From an uncultured Monoglobus sp. (GTDB lineage Bacteria; Bacillota; Clostridia; Monoglobales; Monoglobaceae): a stretch of 64,000 nucleotides of DNA. Where the stretch lies: the NCBI GenBank assembly GCA_947625055.1, contig CANQMT010000008.1, forward strand, positions 1 through 64,000, read 5' to 3'. The notes beneath the pieces are model-generated. The model saw nothing but the letters and a program-made list of their open reading frames with translations. It was not told the origin of the DNA and searched no databases. This document shows, piece after piece, positions 16,062 through 25,039 of this stretch. The first letter of the stretch is position 1, and each line of letters begins with the position of its first letter. The translations under genes and the position numbers were made by a program.

Positions 16062-17843
16062 ATGAAATTAAAGAAGATTGTTGCGCTGGCAACATCCGCC
16101 GTTATGGCGGTATCACTTCTCGCCTCCTGCGGCACGAGTTCGACTCAGGGCCATATTGAGCAGGACGGCAGAACGATCTACACGTACTACCTCAACATGT
16201 ACACCCAGGACAGCAAGGGTTACGCAGAGGGACAGGACGCGAACTTCGCTCAGCTCATCAGAGAGAAGTTCAACGTTCAGCTTGAGTACGACAGAATTCC
16301 CAGAGGCGACTGGGAGACCAAGACAAATCTGTCATACGCGGTCGGCAACGAGGCCGACGTTACTACAGGCGGTAAGGAGCCTCAGTATAAGAAGTGGGCT
16401 ACAGAAGGATACTTAGCTCCCATTCCGCAGGAAGCCTATACGGGCGATGACTGTATCTTAAAGGACTGGAAGGCTCTCTGGAGCGAGGAAGACTTTAATG
16501 ACGTTCTGGCTCTGGCTAAGAGCTCCGACGGTGAGCTTTACTATCTGCCCACACTGAGACAGGAAAAGGCTCAGATGTGCTGGGACTACAGAAAAGATGT
16601 ATTTGATCAGTTGGGCATCAAAGAGTTCCCCAAGACTATTGATGAGCTCTATGACGTATGCGCCAAGCTGAAGGCCGCTTATCCCGATAAGATCATCATT
16701 TCTTGTAACGGCATGGGCACAACTTCTCCCGGTTCGGCTATCACGGGCTTTTTCCAGGCTTACTGGATCCCCGAACTTATCCTGACTCAGCATTCGTATG
16801 TTGATCCGGTAACGGAAGAGTATGTTCCCTACGCTCTCACAACCGACGCGGCTCGTGAGATGTTCAAGACTCTTAAGAGATTTAATGACGCCGGCTTCAT
16901 CGACAAGGAAATCTTCTCGATCGATAAGGACACATTCTCTTCAAGACTCGCGCAGGATAACTGCTTCATCACCTATAACTACGTTTACAACATTGAGGAC
17001 TTCACAAAGAAGACCAAGGGCACAAACGCCGACAAGAATGCCGAGTGGGCTTGGACAGCCAACATGGTTACGGCGTATCCCGAGAAGGGCACGATCTTTA
17101 AGAGAGACCCCCTGTACTCTAACTGGGGCCCCGCGTTCAGCGACGGCATTCAGGAGGATCCCGACAGATTTAACGCTCTGCTCAGTATGTTCAACTGGTT
17201 CGCGACCGAAGAAGGCCAGCTCTATAACACCTATGGTGTAAAAGAGGATGATCCCGAAGAGATCAAGGCGGGCGTTGAACCCGGCAACTACAGCTATACA
17301 ATGGTAAACGGCGAGCCGCAGTTCAATCCCGGCTGGTATGATGAGAGTAATCCCGAGACCGATAAGGATGAGGATAAGCTCCTGACAGTTGAGTACGGCT
17401 CAATGGGTTCGCAGTTCAAGAAAGAGCAGCACATGTTCGACAGCATCCGCGGTAAGGATGTTGAGGCTCTGTATCAGGCGTTTATGGCGCAGCCCAACTA
17501 CTACTACTTCGACCAGATTCCTATGAGATATACAGAGGATGAAGAGCAGAGATTTGCAGACCTCGAGATCGCTCTTAACGCTAAGAGAGACGAGTATATC
17601 CAGAGATTTTTCACCGGCGACGTTGATCCTAACAACGATGCTGACTGGAACATGTACATCTCCGATATGAACAAGGTTGGTTTGCAGGAGTTCATCGAGC
17701 TGCAGAAGACTGTTTATGAGAGAACAAAGGCTGAAGTTGAAAACGAAGAGGCTGAGCTGGCCGCTGCCGAGGCTGCGGCTGACGGCGAGGCTGCTCCCGC
17801 TGACGCCGCCGCTCCCGCTGCGGAGGCTCCCGCGGCTGAGTGA
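16062..17843 (+). CDS. ABC importer substrate-binding lipoprotein, LplA type
   Basis: The 593-residue protein begins with a lipoprotein signal peptide; the lipobox LLASC places the lipidated Cys at residue 23. The body is a large type-1 extracellular solute-binding protein like LplA/YtcQ, about 540 residues, the size used for long oligosaccharides. The C-terminus is an Ala/Glu/Pro-rich tail (about 560-593) that looks like a flexible or wall-spanning extension. It has a GGAGG ribosome site and follows the two permease genes. It should capture oligogalacturonides at the outer face of the membrane and pass them to the permeases. Confidence 0.93.
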   Translation: MKLKKIVALATSAVMAVSLLASCGTSSTQGHIEQDGRTIYTYYLNMYTQDSKGYAEGQDANFAQLIREKFNVQLEYDRIPRGDWETKTNLSYAVGNEADVTTGGKEPQYKKWATEGYLAPIPQEAYTGDDCILKDWKALWSEEDFNDVLALAKSSDGELYYLPTLRQEKAQMCWDYRKDVFDQLGIKEFPKTIDELYDVCAKLKAAYPDKIIISCNGMGTTSPGSAITGFFQAYWIPELILTQHSYVDPVTEEYVPYALTTDAAREMFKTLKRFNDAGFIDKEIFSIDKDTFSSRLAQDNCFITYNYVYNIEDFTKKTKGTNADKNAEWAWTANMVTAYPEKGTIFKRDPLYSNWGPAFSDGIQEDPDRFNALLSMFNWFATEEGQLYNTYGVKEDDPEEIKAGVEPGNYSYTMVNGEPQFNPGWYDESNPETDKDEDKLLTVEYGSMGSQFKKEQHMFDSIRGKDVEALYQAFMAQPNYYYFDQIPMRYTEDEEQRFADLEIALNAKRDEYIQRFFTGDVDPNNDADWNMYISDMNKVGLQEFIELQKTVYERTKAEVENEEAELAAAEAAADGEAAPADAAAPAAEAPAAE

Positions 17844-17944
17844 TCCGGCTTAACGGTTCATTGCCGAAAAGTCTGAGGCAGCAGAACGGTAAACAGCGAA
17901 AGCCCGAACCGGATAATTGCCGAGACTTGAGGATTTGAAAATCA

Positions 17945-17977
17945 GACAACTGCCAATCATTTGGCAGTTGTCTTTTT
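17945..17977 (+). terminator. terminator after importer operon
   Basis: The perfect arms GACAACTGCCAA (17945-17956) and TTGGCAGTTGTC (17961-17972) are followed by TTTTTC. The next ribosome site (CGGAGGATAAG) comes directly after the T-run, so partial read-through into the methylesterase gene is likely. Confidence 0.85.
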
Positions 17978-17995
17978 CTGTACGGAGGATAAGAT

Positions 17996-18934
17996 ATGAA
18001 CATAATTGTAAGAAAAGATCACAAAACGATCATGTCGGCGCTTGCGGCGGCGCAGCCCGGAGACGCGCTGATCCTGCCGTCGGGGATATACCGTGAGAAG
18101 GTGTATGTCGATAAGCCGGACATTTCGTTTATAGGCGACGGCCATGTTACGATAACCTATGACGCCGCGAGCGGCGAGCCCGCGCCGGACGGAGGAAAAT
18201 ATGACACGTTTTCCTCCGCGGCATTGACGATAGAAAAAAGCGCGAAAAACTTTAAGGCCGACAACATAACGATCGAGAACTCATATAACCGCCGGGAGCG
18301 CGACAAAGAGGTCACGCAGGCCGTCGCGGTGAGCTGCGGTGCTGACGGCGCGGCGTTTTATGACTGCAATATTCTCGGATGGCAGGACACTCTCTATCTG
18401 AGCGGCGGCAGGCAGTTTTTCCTCGATTGTTACATAGAGGGCAGCGTGGATTTTATCTTCGGTGACGCTCAAGTTTTGTTTGAGGACTGCGATATAAACT
18501 GTGTGCGCGAGAGGTCGTATATTTCGGCTGCGAACACGTCGAAGCGCGATCCCGCGGGCTTTGTGTTCTATCACTGCTATATCAGCGCCTGCGAGGGCTG
18601 CGGCGAAATATATCTTGGCCGCCCGTGGCGGGCCGAGCGCGAGGGAATTAATTCCGCCACCGCCTTTATCGAGTGCGCGTATAACTGCGATATAGCGCCC
18701 GCCGGCTGGCTGCCGTGGCACCTTGAACCCGGCGAGGAAGCTCTTAACACGAGATATTTTGAGTACAAAAACACAAACGGCCACGGCGGGCCTGCGGACA
18801 CGAGCGGCAGGGCGGAATGGAGCCGTCAGCTCACCCGCGCGGAGGCGGAGGAGCTTATGTCATACATAGGAAAATGTGCCAAATATCCCGACGGGGACGC
18901 GCATGAGCATCATGAACATAATAATGATGCCTGA
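17996..18934 (+). CDS. cytoplasmic pectin methylesterase (CE8)
   Basis: The 312-residue carbohydrate esterase family 8 protein removes methyl esters from homogalacturonan. The family motifs are complete: GWQDTLY with Asp131, SVDFIFGD with Asp152, and LGRPWR with Arg209 and Trp211. There is no signal peptide; the sequence starts MNIIVRKDHKTI, directly at the first strand of the helix, so the enzyme should act on imported methylated oligogalacturonides in the cytoplasm, as described for some Gram-negative and Clostridia oligomer-type esterases. The extreme C-terminus is His-rich (HEHHEH). It sits between the importer genes and the GH28 gene. Confidence 0.93.
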   Translation: MNIIVRKDHKTIMSALAAAQPGDALILPSGIYREKVYVDKPDISFIGDGHVTITYDAASGEPAPDGGKYDTFSSAALTIEKSAKNFKADNITIENSYNRRERDKEVTQAVAVSCGADGAAFYDCNILGWQDTLYLSGGRQFFLDCYIEGSVDFIFGDAQVLFEDCDINCVRERSYISAANTSKRDPAGFVFYHCYISACEGCGEIYLGRPWRAEREGINSATAFIECAYNCDIAPAGWLPWHLEPGEEALNTRYFEYKNTNGHGGPADTSGRAEWSRQLTRAEAEELMSYIGKCAKYPDGDAHEHHEHNNDA

Positions 18935-18971
18935 TTTTATTAATATTGTGACAATATTTCCTCAAAAGGGA

Positions 18972-19000
18972 TTGACTTTATTTGCCTAAAGATATATAAT
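18972..19000 (+). promoter_or_regulatory. promoter of GH28-uxaB-uxaA operon
   Basis: TTGACT (18972-18977) and TATAAT (18995-19000) are separated by 17 nt, 45 nt before the ATG at 19046. Confidence 0.75.
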
Positions 19001-19045
19001 ATTTTTGAATAATTAATTATAATAAGTGTCAAACGGAGGTTTATT

Positions 19046-20527
19046 ATGAGCACTTTATCATCTGTTCTTGACGTCACTCAATACGGCGTGATCGGGGACG
19101 GCAAAACCAACAATACAAAAGCGATAGCCGGAGTTATCGAGAAGCTTAAGGAACTGGGCGGCGGCACGCTGTACTTCCCTCCCGGAGAGTATGTGACAGG
19201 CTCGATCATGCTCGGCGATTTTATGACGCTCTACCTTGAGGGCGGCGCCGTAATTCTGGGCAGCGAAAATCCCGACGATTATCCCATGCTCACCAACAAG
19301 GAGATCGAGGGTTACAACAGAGGCGGACACGCGGGTTTGGTGTGCGCTGTTAAGGCAAAGCGCGTGACCGTTACAGGCCGCGGTATTATCGACGGCAGAG
19401 GCTATTACTGGTGGGATGATCCCGAGAACCAGCACAGACCCAGAGCTTTCCAGCCCATTTTGTGCAACAATGTTCGCTTAGAGGGTATAACCATCAGAAA
19501 CTCGGCGATGTGGACTGTTCACCCCATCTGCTGCCTCAACGTTGTAATTGACGGCATTTCGGTGCGCAACCCCGCGGACTCGCCGAACACTGACGGCATT
19601 AACCCCGAGAGCTGCCGTAACGTTCGTATTTCCAACTGCTCTATCACCGTCGGAGACGACTGCGTAACGCTCAAGTCGGGCACCGAGGACGATGATCTTC
19701 AGAAGCAGCACGCCTGCGAGAACATCACGATCACCAACTGCACAATGAACGACGGCCACGGCGGTGTTGTTATCGGCAGCGAGATGTCGGGCGGAGTAAG
19801 AAACGTTACCATATCCAACTGCGTGTTCAACGGCACCGACAGAGGCATCAGAATCAAGACGCGCCGCAAGAGAGGCGGATTTGTTAAGGACGTCAGAATT
19901 GACAATATCATCATGTATGACGTGTTCTCGCCTCTGACGATCAACGGATATTATCAGTGCGGCGGCACCGATCCCAACGATGAGGAGCTGTTCAGCCTGA
20001 AGGCCAGACCGGTCGAGGACAACACTCCCGTGTTCAAGAACATTTACATAAGCAACGTAACGGCCCGCGAGGTAAAGTGCGCGGCGGGATATATCTACGG
20101 TCTGCCCGAGATGCCTGTTAAGGGTCTGCATATCGACAACTTTGTTTGCACAATGACAAAGGGCGAGCACAATGTTGCCAGCGAGCCTATCATGGCATGG
20201 CACGTTGACCCCGTAAGCCATTACGGTTTCTATTGCGCCAACATGAAGGACGTGTGCTTCAACAACATTCACATCACAGCCGAGCAGTCGCCCTCGATCA
20301 TAATCGAGCAGTCCGACTCGGTAAAGATCAGCGGCATGACATCTCCCGGAGACAACACCGCGGTCCGCATCAGAAAGTCGACCGACATTCTGCTCAGCAA
20401 CTCGCTTATCTCGCCGACCGCCGAGACATTCCTTGAGGTTGACGAGGAGTCCAAAAAATCCCTTGCGATAAACGGCGTTGCCGTCACCGACAAGGAGAGA
20501 CAGACAGTAATGACAATTATTGATTAA
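19046..20527 (+). CDS. cytoplasmic GH28 polygalacturonase
   Basis: The 493-residue right-handed beta-helix hydrolase of family GH28 carries the expected catalytic set: Asp183 in NTDG, Asp204-Asp205 in GDDC, His238 in GHGG and Arg269/Lys271 in RIKT. It hydrolyses alpha-1,4 galacturonosyl bonds. No signal peptide is present, so like the methylesterase it should act on imported oligomers, probably as an exo-acting enzyme releasing galacturonate. The ATG has a GGAGG site. It is followed after 18 nt by uxaB and then uxaA, directly linking depolymerisation with catabolism. Confidence 0.94.
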   Translation: MSTLSSVLDVTQYGVIGDGKTNNTKAIAGVIEKLKELGGGTLYFPPGEYVTGSIMLGDFMTLYLEGGAVILGSENPDDYPMLTNKEIEGYNRGGHAGLVCAVKAKRVTVTGRGIIDGRGYYWWDDPENQHRPRAFQPILCNNVRLEGITIRNSAMWTVHPICCLNVVIDGISVRNPADSPNTDGINPESCRNVRISNCSITVGDDCVTLKSGTEDDDLQKQHACENITITNCTMNDGHGGVVIGSEMSGGVRNVTISNCVFNGTDRGIRIKTRRKRGGFVKDVRIDNIIMYDVFSPLTINGYYQCGGTDPNDEELFSLKARPVEDNTPVFKNIYISNVTAREVKCAAGYIYGLPEMPVKGLHIDNFVCTMTKGEHNVASEPIMAWHVDPVSHYGFYCANMKDVCFNNIHITAEQSPSIIIEQSDSVKISGMTSPGDNTAVRIRKSTDILLSNSLISPTAETFLEVDEESKKSLAINGVAVTDKERQTVMTIID

Positions 20528-20545
20528 TAAATAGGAGGGTTTAAA

Positions 20546-21919
20546 ATGGAAAGGTTAAAAAGAAAAGAACAATGTCAGCTTAAAGAGCGGTTCCTGCAGT
20601 TCGGCGAGGGCAACTTCCTCCGCGGATTTGTGGATTGGATGATCGACCGCCTGAACAAGGAAAACGGCTATGACGGCGGAGTGGTTGTGGTTCAGCCCGT
20701 GAACGTGGGCCCCGTTGTGAAGTTCCTCAACGAGCAGGACGGACTTTACACTCTGTATCTGCGCGGCCTCTTAAACGGCGAAAAGGTAGAGGAGACAAGA
20801 GTGGTTGAGTGTATCACAAGAGGCATCAATCCCTTCGAGGATACCGACGCGTTTTACGCCTGCGCCGAAAATCCCGACCTGCGCTACATAATCTCGAACA
20901 CCACCGAGGCGGGCATAGAGTACAAGCCCGATCAGGATCCGAACGACTTCGAGGCGCTCACATTCCCCGGCAAGCTCACAACCTTTATGAAAAAGAGATA
21001 CGACGCGGGCCTGCCCGGATTTTTGCTGCTGCCCTGCGAGCTTATCGACAAGAACGGCGACGAGCTCAAAAAGTGCATCAAAAAGCATGCCGCGGACTTC
21101 GGCTACGGCGACGATTTCATCAAGTGGGTCGATGAGGAGAACTACTTCACCAACACGCTGGTTGACAGAATTGTTACGGGCTATCCGCGCGACACGGCTG
21201 CCGAGATGGAGAAGGAGTACGGTTATCTTGACAACGTTATCGACACGGCCGAGATATTCCACCTCTGGGTTATCCAGGGCGACAAGAAGTACGCCGAGGA
21301 GCTGCCCTTTGACAAGCTGGGCATGAACGTTCTGTGGACTGACGACGTTACTCCCTACAAGAAGAGAAAGGTAAGGATCTTAAACGGCGCTCACACTATG
21401 ATGGTTCTGGCCGCGCACCTCGCGGGCATCGAGACCGTCAAAGAGGCTATGGATGATGAGCTTATTTATAACTTCATGCACAAGGGCCTGTTTGAGGAGA
21501 TAATCCCCACGCTTGACCTGCCCAAGGACGAGCTGACCCAGTTCGCGAACGACGTTATCGAGCGTTTCAAGAACCCGTTCATCAAGCACTATCTGCTGAG
21601 CATCGCTCTTAATTCTGTATCAAAATATCAGGTAAGAGTTCTGCCCTCGGTTCTTGAGTACATAAAGGCGAACAACAAGGAGCCTGATTGTCTGGTATTC
21701 TCGCTGGCCGCGCTTATCGCGTTTTACAGAACCGACGCCGCCAACGACAACGCCGACGTTATGGCGTTTATGAAAGACGCGTCCGTTGCCGATATTCTGG
21801 CAAAGACCGAGTATTGGGGACAGGATCTGAGCTTCCTCAAGTCCTCGATTGACAAATATCTCGCCGCGATCGACGCAAAAGGCATCAGAGGTGCGATGCA
21901 GGACGTTGTAAACGGCTGA
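20546..21919 (+). CDS. uxaB: tagaturonate reductase (altronate oxidoreductase)
   Basis: The 457-residue member of the mannitol dehydrogenase family has an N-terminal Rossmann NAD-binding domain beginning FGEGNFLRGFVDW and a helical C-terminal domain with the signature ILNGAHTMM and the conserved KNPFIKHY stretch. It reduces D-tagaturonate to D-altronate with NADH. Fructuronate reductase (UxuB) is the close alternative; the next gene being altronate rather than mannonate dehydratase supports UxaB. It has an AGGAGGG ribosome site and lies 18 nt after the GH28 gene and 16 nt before uxaA. Confidence 0.94.
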   Translation: MERLKRKEQCQLKERFLQFGEGNFLRGFVDWMIDRLNKENGYDGGVVVVQPVNVGPVVKFLNEQDGLYTLYLRGLLNGEKVEETRVVECITRGINPFEDTDAFYACAENPDLRYIISNTTEAGIEYKPDQDPNDFEALTFPGKLTTFMKKRYDAGLPGFLLLPCELIDKNGDELKKCIKKHAADFGYGDDFIKWVDEENYFTNTLVDRIVTGYPRDTAAEMEKEYGYLDNVIDTAEIFHLWVIQGDKKYAEELPFDKLGMNVLWTDDVTPYKKRKVRILNGAHTMMVLAAHLAGIETVKEAMDDELIYNFMHKGLFEEIIPTLDLPKDELTQFANDVIERFKNPFIKHYLLSIALNSVSKYQVRVLPSVLEYIKANNKEPDCLVFSLAALIAFYRTDAANDNADVMAFMKDASVADILAKTEYWGQDLSFLKSSIDKYLAAIDAKGIRGAMQDVVNG

Positions 21920-21935
21920 TCGGGAGGGCAAAAAC

Positions 21936-23351
21936 ATGGCAAAAATCAAGATAAGCCCTCTTGACAACGTGGAGGTTAACGTGGGCGGCGAGTACGACGG
22001 CCACAAAACTGCCATCCGCGACATCAAAAAGGGCGAGAATATTATAAAATACGGTTATCCGATAGGCCACGCCTTGGAGGACATCAAGGCGGGCGAGCAT
22101 GTGCACACCCACAACATCAAGACCAATTTAAGCGGAATACTTGAGTATAAGTATGAGCCCGTTGACTGCGCTGTAAAAAAGGCGGACGATAAGCTGACGT
22201 TTAACGGCTATGTCCGCGACGACGGCAGCGTGGGCATCCGCAACGAGATCTGGATAGTCAACACCGTGGGCTGCATCAACAAGACCTCCGAAAAGCTGGC
22301 GAAGCTCGCGAACGAGAAGTATGCGGGCAGGACCGACGGCGTGTTTACCTTCGTTCACCCCTTCGGCTGCTCACAGCTCGGCGACGACCAGAAAACCACG
22401 CAGGCGATATTAAAGGGGTTGGTCAACCACCCCAACGCCGCGGGTGTGCTGGTTATGGGCCTCGGCTGCGAGAACAATAATATTCCGGTGTTCAAAGAGG
22501 TGCTCGGCGAGTATAACCCCGACAGAGTAAAGTTTATGTCAACTCAGGAGTACGACGACGAGCTTGAGCAGGGCTTAAAGCTCATCGGCGAGCTGGTTGA
22601 GTACGCGCAGAAGTTTGAGAGAACGCCCTGCGACATCTTAAAGCTGGTTGTCGGCCTCAAGTGCGGCGGCAGCGACGGATTTTCGGGCCTCACGGCAAAT
22701 CCGCTGGTCGGTCAGTTCTCCGATCTGCTCATCGCTCACGGAGGCAGCACGATACTGACCGAGGTGCCCGAGATGTTCGGTGCCGAGACTCTGCTGATGA
22801 ACAGATGCCGCGACGAGGAGACATTCCACAAGGTTGTCGATCTTATCAACAACTTTAAGGAATATTTCATGCGCCACAATCAGGTCGTTTATGAAAACCC
22901 CTCGCCCGGCAACAAAAAGGGCGGAATTACCACTCTTGAGGATAAGTCGCTCGGCTGCGTTCAGAAAAGCGGCACAGGCGAGGTCGTTGACGTTATCCAG
23001 ATCGGCGAGCATGTCAAGAAGCAGGGCCTTAACCTGCTGACCGGCCCCGGCAACGATATCGTGGCCGTGACCAATCTGACGGCCTCGGGCTGCCATATGG
23101 TTCTGTTCACGACGGGCCGCGGCACTCCGGTGGGCGCTCCGGTTCCCACGATAAAGATCTCGTCGAATTCGGGTCTTGCCGAGCGCAAGCCTCACTGGAT
23201 CGACTTCAACGCGGGCCCAATCGTGGAGGGCGAAGTCCTCACGCAGGATCTGCTGAACTTTGTTATCGACATCGCGAATGGACAGCAGACCAACAACGAG
23301 AAGAACGGCTACCGCGAGATCTCGATCTTCAAAGACGGAGTAGTACTTTAA
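21936..23351 (+). CDS. uxaA: altronate dehydratase
   Basis: The 471-residue protein has the full UxaA architecture: an N-terminal SAF domain (about 1-90, with IKKGENIIKYGYPIG) and a large catalytic domain containing CGGSDGFSG and TGRGTPVG motifs and conserved cysteines for metal binding. It dehydrates D-altronate to 2-keto-3-deoxygluconate, which KdgK from the start of this locus phosphorylates. The ATG follows a GGGAGGG site. A GC-rich hairpin follows at 23369-23397. Confidence 0.95.
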   Translation: MAKIKISPLDNVEVNVGGEYDGHKTAIRDIKKGENIIKYGYPIGHALEDIKAGEHVHTHNIKTNLSGILEYKYEPVDCAVKKADDKLTFNGYVRDDGSVGIRNEIWIVNTVGCINKTSEKLAKLANEKYAGRTDGVFTFVHPFGCSQLGDDQKTTQAILKGLVNHPNAAGVLVMGLGCENNNIPVFKEVLGEYNPDRVKFMSTQEYDDELEQGLKLIGELVEYAQKFERTPCDILKLVVGLKCGGSDGFSGLTANPLVGQFSDLLIAHGGSTILTEVPEMFGAETLLMNRCRDEETFHKVVDLINNFKEYFMRHNQVVYENPSPGNKKGGITTLEDKSLGCVQKSGTGEVVDVIQIGEHVKKQGLNLLTGPGNDIVAVTNLTASGCHMVLFTTGRGTPVGAPVPTIKISSNSGLAERKPHWIDFNAGPIVEGEVLTQDLLNFVIDIANGQQTNNEKNGYREISIFKDGVVL

Positions 23352-23368
23352 AAAATAATATGTTGTTT

Positions 23369-23399
23369 CCCCTTCCCGATTTGTTATCGGGAAGGGGAT
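23369..23399 (+). terminator. hairpin after uxaA
   Basis: The perfect 12-nt arms at 23369-23380 and 23386-23397 (CCCCTTCCCGAT type) enclose a TTGTT loop. There is no T-run behind it, so it may stabilise the 3' end rather than terminate. Confidence 0.5.
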
Positions 23400-23455
23400 T
23401 GCGACAATTCTAATCGCTATTCGCTAATCACTAATCACTATGTTAGGAGGACATT

Positions 23456-24991
23456 ATGAACAGAGTTGAAGGAAAATGGATCGCTGATCTGGGCGACGGA
23501 ACCTTTAAAAATCCCATTCTTTACGCCGACTATTCCGATCCGGATGTTATAAGGGTCGGCGAGGATTTCTATATGACCGCGTCCAGCTTTACATACACTC
23601 CCGGTCTGCCGGTGCTTCATTCAAAGGACCTGATCAACTGGGAGATCATCAATTACGCGGTCAAAAAACAGCCCGACCGCTATAACAAGCCGGTCCACGG
23701 CTGCGGCGTGTGGGCTCCCGCGATACGTTATCATGAGGGCAAGTTCTATATCTACTACGGCGACCCGGATCTGGGAATATTCATGACCTGTACCGACGAT
23801 CCTTACGGCGAATGGTCTGATCTGGTCCTGGTCAAAGAGGGCGTCGGCCTCATTGACACCTGCCCGCTGTGGGACGATGACGGCAAGGCCTACATCGTTC
23901 ACGGCTACGCCAACAGCCGCTGCGGCATCAAGAGCCATCTGGCGGTCTGCGAAATGTCATGGGACGGCACCAAGGTGATCGGCGAGGACAAGATCATATT
24001 TAACGGCACGGTCAGCCAGCCCGTTATTGAGGGCCCCAAGTTCTATAAGCGCGACGGCATGTACTATGTTCTGTCTCCGGCGGGCGGCGTTCCCACCGGC
24101 TGGCAGGTGGCGCTGCGCAGCAAGAACGTTTACGGCCCGTATGAGGACCATATCGTTTTGCGTCAGGGTAAGACCGACATCAACGGCCCGCACCAGGGCG
24201 GCCTTGTGGAGCTTGAAAACGGCGAGAGCTGGTTCATGCATTTCCAGGATCTTGAGGTTATCGGCAGGATCATACATCTTCAGCCGGTCAAGTGGATCGA
24301 CGGATGGCCGGTTATGGGCGAGAATATCGACAGCGGCCTGTGCGGCCAGCCCGTGATGCGCTGCAAAAAGCCCGACGTCGGCAAGACCTATCCGATAAGC
24401 ACTATCCCGACCTCGGATGATTTCAAGGGCGGCAAGCTCGGCCTTCAGTGGCAGTGGCAGTGCAACCCGCGCGAGGAGTGGTACTCCCTCGAAAACGAGG
24501 GCAGGCTGAGACTGTTCAGCGAGGATCTGCATACCGAGGAGGATAAATACCTTTGGAACGTTCCCAACCTGCTGACGCAGCTTTGGCAGGCGCCGTCGAT
24601 GGTTGTGACGGCCAAGGTTTCGCTTCCCAAGGGCGTCGGCAAAAACAAGGCGGCGCTGGGCGTTATCGGCTATAAGTACGGCTATGTCGCACTGACCGAC
24701 GAGGGAATGATCGAGTTCCGCACGGGCGACTTTAAAGGCCCCAAGTGCGAAAAACTGATCGTTGACAAGTGCGCCGGAACCACAGAGGCTTATTTGAGAT
24801 GCGAGATCATTTCGCGCACCAACAGCAAAGAGGCCAAGGGCCGCGTGTCATACAGCATAGACGGCAGCGACTTCATCACGCTCGGCGAGTTTGAGATCGT
24901 TCAGGGCAGATGGGTCGGAGCCAAGACCTGTATCGCCTGCGTGGGCGAAAAGGGCGGCTATGCCGACTTTGAGGACTTTTTGGTGGTATAA
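23456..24991 (+). CDS. cytoplasmic GH43 glycosidase (xylosidase/arabinofuranosidase type)
   Basis: The 511-residue protein opens with the GH43 five-blade beta-propeller signature NPILYADYSDPDVIR, whose Asp is the general base. The DTCPLWDDDG segment and the Glu in VIEGPKFYKRDG fit the other catalytic carboxylates. A C-terminal concanavalin-like sandwich (about 320-511), common in beta-xylosidase-type GH43 enzymes, follows. There is no signal peptide, so it should act on imported oligosaccharides, probably removing arabinose or xylose side chains from pectin fragments. Its own AGGAGG site is present; upstream lies a word repeat of the ATTCGCTAATCACTAATC type. Confidence 0.92.
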   Translation: MNRVEGKWIADLGDGTFKNPILYADYSDPDVIRVGEDFYMTASSFTYTPGLPVLHSKDLINWEIINYAVKKQPDRYNKPVHGCGVWAPAIRYHEGKFYIYYGDPDLGIFMTCTDDPYGEWSDLVLVKEGVGLIDTCPLWDDDGKAYIVHGYANSRCGIKSHLAVCEMSWDGTKVIGEDKIIFNGTVSQPVIEGPKFYKRDGMYYVLSPAGGVPTGWQVALRSKNVYGPYEDHIVLRQGKTDINGPHQGGLVELENGESWFMHFQDLEVIGRIIHLQPVKWIDGWPVMGENIDSGLCGQPVMRCKKPDVGKTYPISTIPTSDDFKGGKLGLQWQWQCNPREEWYSLENEGRLRLFSEDLHTEEDKYLWNVPNLLTQLWQAPSMVVTAKVSLPKGVGKNKAALGVIGYKYGYVALTDEGMIEFRTGDFKGPKCEKLIVDKCAGTTEAYLRCEIISRTNSKEAKGRVSYSIDGSDFITLGEFEIVQGRWVGAKTCIACVGEKGGYADFEDFLVV

Positions 24992-25003
24992 AAGCATAAA
25001 AAT

Positions 25004-25039
25004 AAAGGAAGTATTGACCGATCGGTCAATACTTCCTTT
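25004..25039. terminator. bidirectional terminator, perfect 36-nt palindrome
   Basis: The palindrome is centred on GATC at 25021/25022, with 18-nt arms ending AAAGG and CCTTT, so it has a T-run on both strands. It serves the GH43 gene on plus and the CLC gene on minus, whose stop codon and last codons lie inside the hairpin. Confidence 0.85.

Noticed and set aside
20546-23351. Glucuronate branch (uxuB/uxuA) instead of galacturonate branch
   Set aside because: The dehydratase has the SAF plus C-terminal UxaA architecture, unlike the TIM-barrel mannonate dehydratase UxuA.
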